From: Clostridiales bacterium UBA6114
GTDB taxonomy: Bacteria > Bacillota > Clostridia > Oscillospirales > Butyricicoccaceae
Direction of reading: 5' to 3'
Assembly: GCA_002423435.1 (NCBI GenBank)
Contig: DIWE01000034.1
Location: forward strand, 5,347-10,742
Length of the DNA: 5,396 nucleotides
The notes below the pieces were generated by a model. It made no database searches. It was not told where the DNA came from and saw nothing but the letters and a program-made list of their open reading frames with translations. The position numbers and the translations under genes are program-made. This document shows positions 4,756 to 5,396 of this stretch, piece by piece (the stretch's first letter is position 1; each line of letters opens with the position of its first letter).

Positions 4756-5396
4756 TTGGCAAGCTTGATCAGAAAAATATTCGGAACAAACAGTGAAAAG
4801 GAAATCAAGAGAACGTTGCCGTTTGTCAATAAAATCGAAGAGCTCGATCAATCCTATCAGCTTCTGACCGATTCGGAGCTGAAGGCGAAAACCGCCGAAT
4901 TCAAGAAGCGGCTGCAAGACGGCGAAACGCTCGACGATATCCTGCCCGAGGCGTTTGCGACCGTGCGGGAAGCCTCCGTGCGCGCGCTCGGCATGAAGCA
5001 TTACAAAGTCCAGCTGATCGGCGGCATCGTCCTGCACCAGGGGCGCATCGCCGAAATGCGCACCGGCGAGGGCAAAACCCTGGTCGCAACCCTCCCCGCC
5101 TATTTAAACGCTCTCACGGGCGAGGGCGTGCATATCGTGACGGTGAACGACTACCTCGCAAAGCGCGACAGCGAATGGATGGGCAAGGTCTACCATTTTC
5201 TCGGACTTACCGTCGGGCTCGTCGTCCACGGCATGAGCCACGATGAGAAAATCGCGGCCTACAACGCGGACATCACATACGGCACGAACAACGAGTTCGG
5301 TTTCGACTACCTGCGCGACAACATGGCGATTTACAAACAGCAGATGGTGCAGCGCGGGCACTCCTTCGCGATCGTCGACGAGGTGGACTCGATCCT
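4756..5396 (+). CDS. secA: Protein translocase ATPase SecA, N-terminal part, cut by right window edge
   Basis: SecA is the peripheral membrane and cytosolic ATPase that drives preproteins through the SecYEG channel. The frame runs unbroken from TTG at 4756 to the window end: 213 complete codons of an expected 800-900 or more. It begins M-A-S-L-I-R-K-I-F-G-T, like Gram-positive SecA proteins. Visible in nucleotide-binding domain 1: Q-motif region YKVQLIGGIVLHQGRIAEM (Gln 86), Walker A MRTGEGKT (101-108), TVNDYLAKRD (129-138), YGTNNEFGFDYLRDNM (175-190) and Walker B DEVDSIL (from 208). The order and spacing are typical and no key residue is missing. The start is TTG, because an in-frame TGA lies at 4747-4749 and no ATG occurs before codon 80. 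The gene is divergent from prfB. Whether this is the housekeeping SecA1 or an accessory SecA2 cannot be settled without the C-terminus, but the canonical N-terminus favours SecA1. Confidence 0.96.
   Translation, partial: MASLIRKIFGTNSEKEIKRTLPFVNKIEELDQSYQLLTDSELKAKTAEFKKRLQDGETLDDILPEAFATVREASVRALGMKHYKVQLIGGIVLHQGRIAEMRTGEGKTLVATLPAYLNALTGEGVHIVTVNDYLAKRDSEWMGKVYHFLGLTVGLVVHGMSHDEKIAAYNADITYGTNNEFGFDYLRDNMAIYKQQMVQRGHSFAIVDEVDSI

Noticed and set aside
4611..4796. Small plus-strand frame overlapping the secA start (a SecM-like leader peptide?)
   Set aside because: No ribosome binding site precedes its ATG codons, it overlaps the likely secA promoter and start in another frame, and I see no arrest-peptide motif. 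A transcript from the -10 at 4724 would not contain its starts.

Overview
The window looks like chromosomal core sequence from an anaerobic, G+C-rich member of the Bacillota, most likely a Clostridia-type gut or sediment organism. The evidence is a large single-chain pyruvate:ferredoxin oxidoreductase, a SecA with a Gram-positive-like N-terminus, strong GGAG/AGGTGA-type ribosome binding sites, and GTG and TTG start codons. The taxonomic call is inference; there is no rRNA or other marker here.

Layout. (1) Positions 1-2864, + strand: the C-terminal roughly four fifths of nifJ (pyruvate:ferredoxin oxidoreductase), cut by the left window edge. (2) Positions 2865-3264: a 400-bp non-coding stretch between two convergent genes, packed with about ten different, mostly perfect inverted repeats. 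It has a minus-directed terminator at the nifJ end and plus-directed terminators at the prfB end. (3) Positions 3265-4389, - strand: complete prfB (peptide chain release factor 2), starting at GTG. It is encoded in one continuous frame, without the programmed +1 frameshift found in many bacteria. (4) Positions 4390-4755: a divergent promoter region with a good sigma-70-type promoter for prfB and an extended -10 promoter for secA. (5) Positions 4756-5396, + strand: the first 213 codons of secA, from a TTG start, cut by the right edge.

Together these genes serve central anaerobic carbon and electron metabolism (pyruvate to acetyl-CoA plus reduced ferredoxin), translation termination at UAA/UGA, and protein export. 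They do not form one operon: nifJ and prfB converge, while prfB and secA diverge. The divergent order is notable because secA and prfB are co-directional and co-transcribed in Bacillus subtilis.

I found no mobile element, CRISPR array, tRNA/rRNA or obvious new multi-gene system. The part least explained by known genes is the hairpin array at 2865-3264. The next most interesting points are the in-frame prfB and the rearranged prfB/secA neighbourhood.
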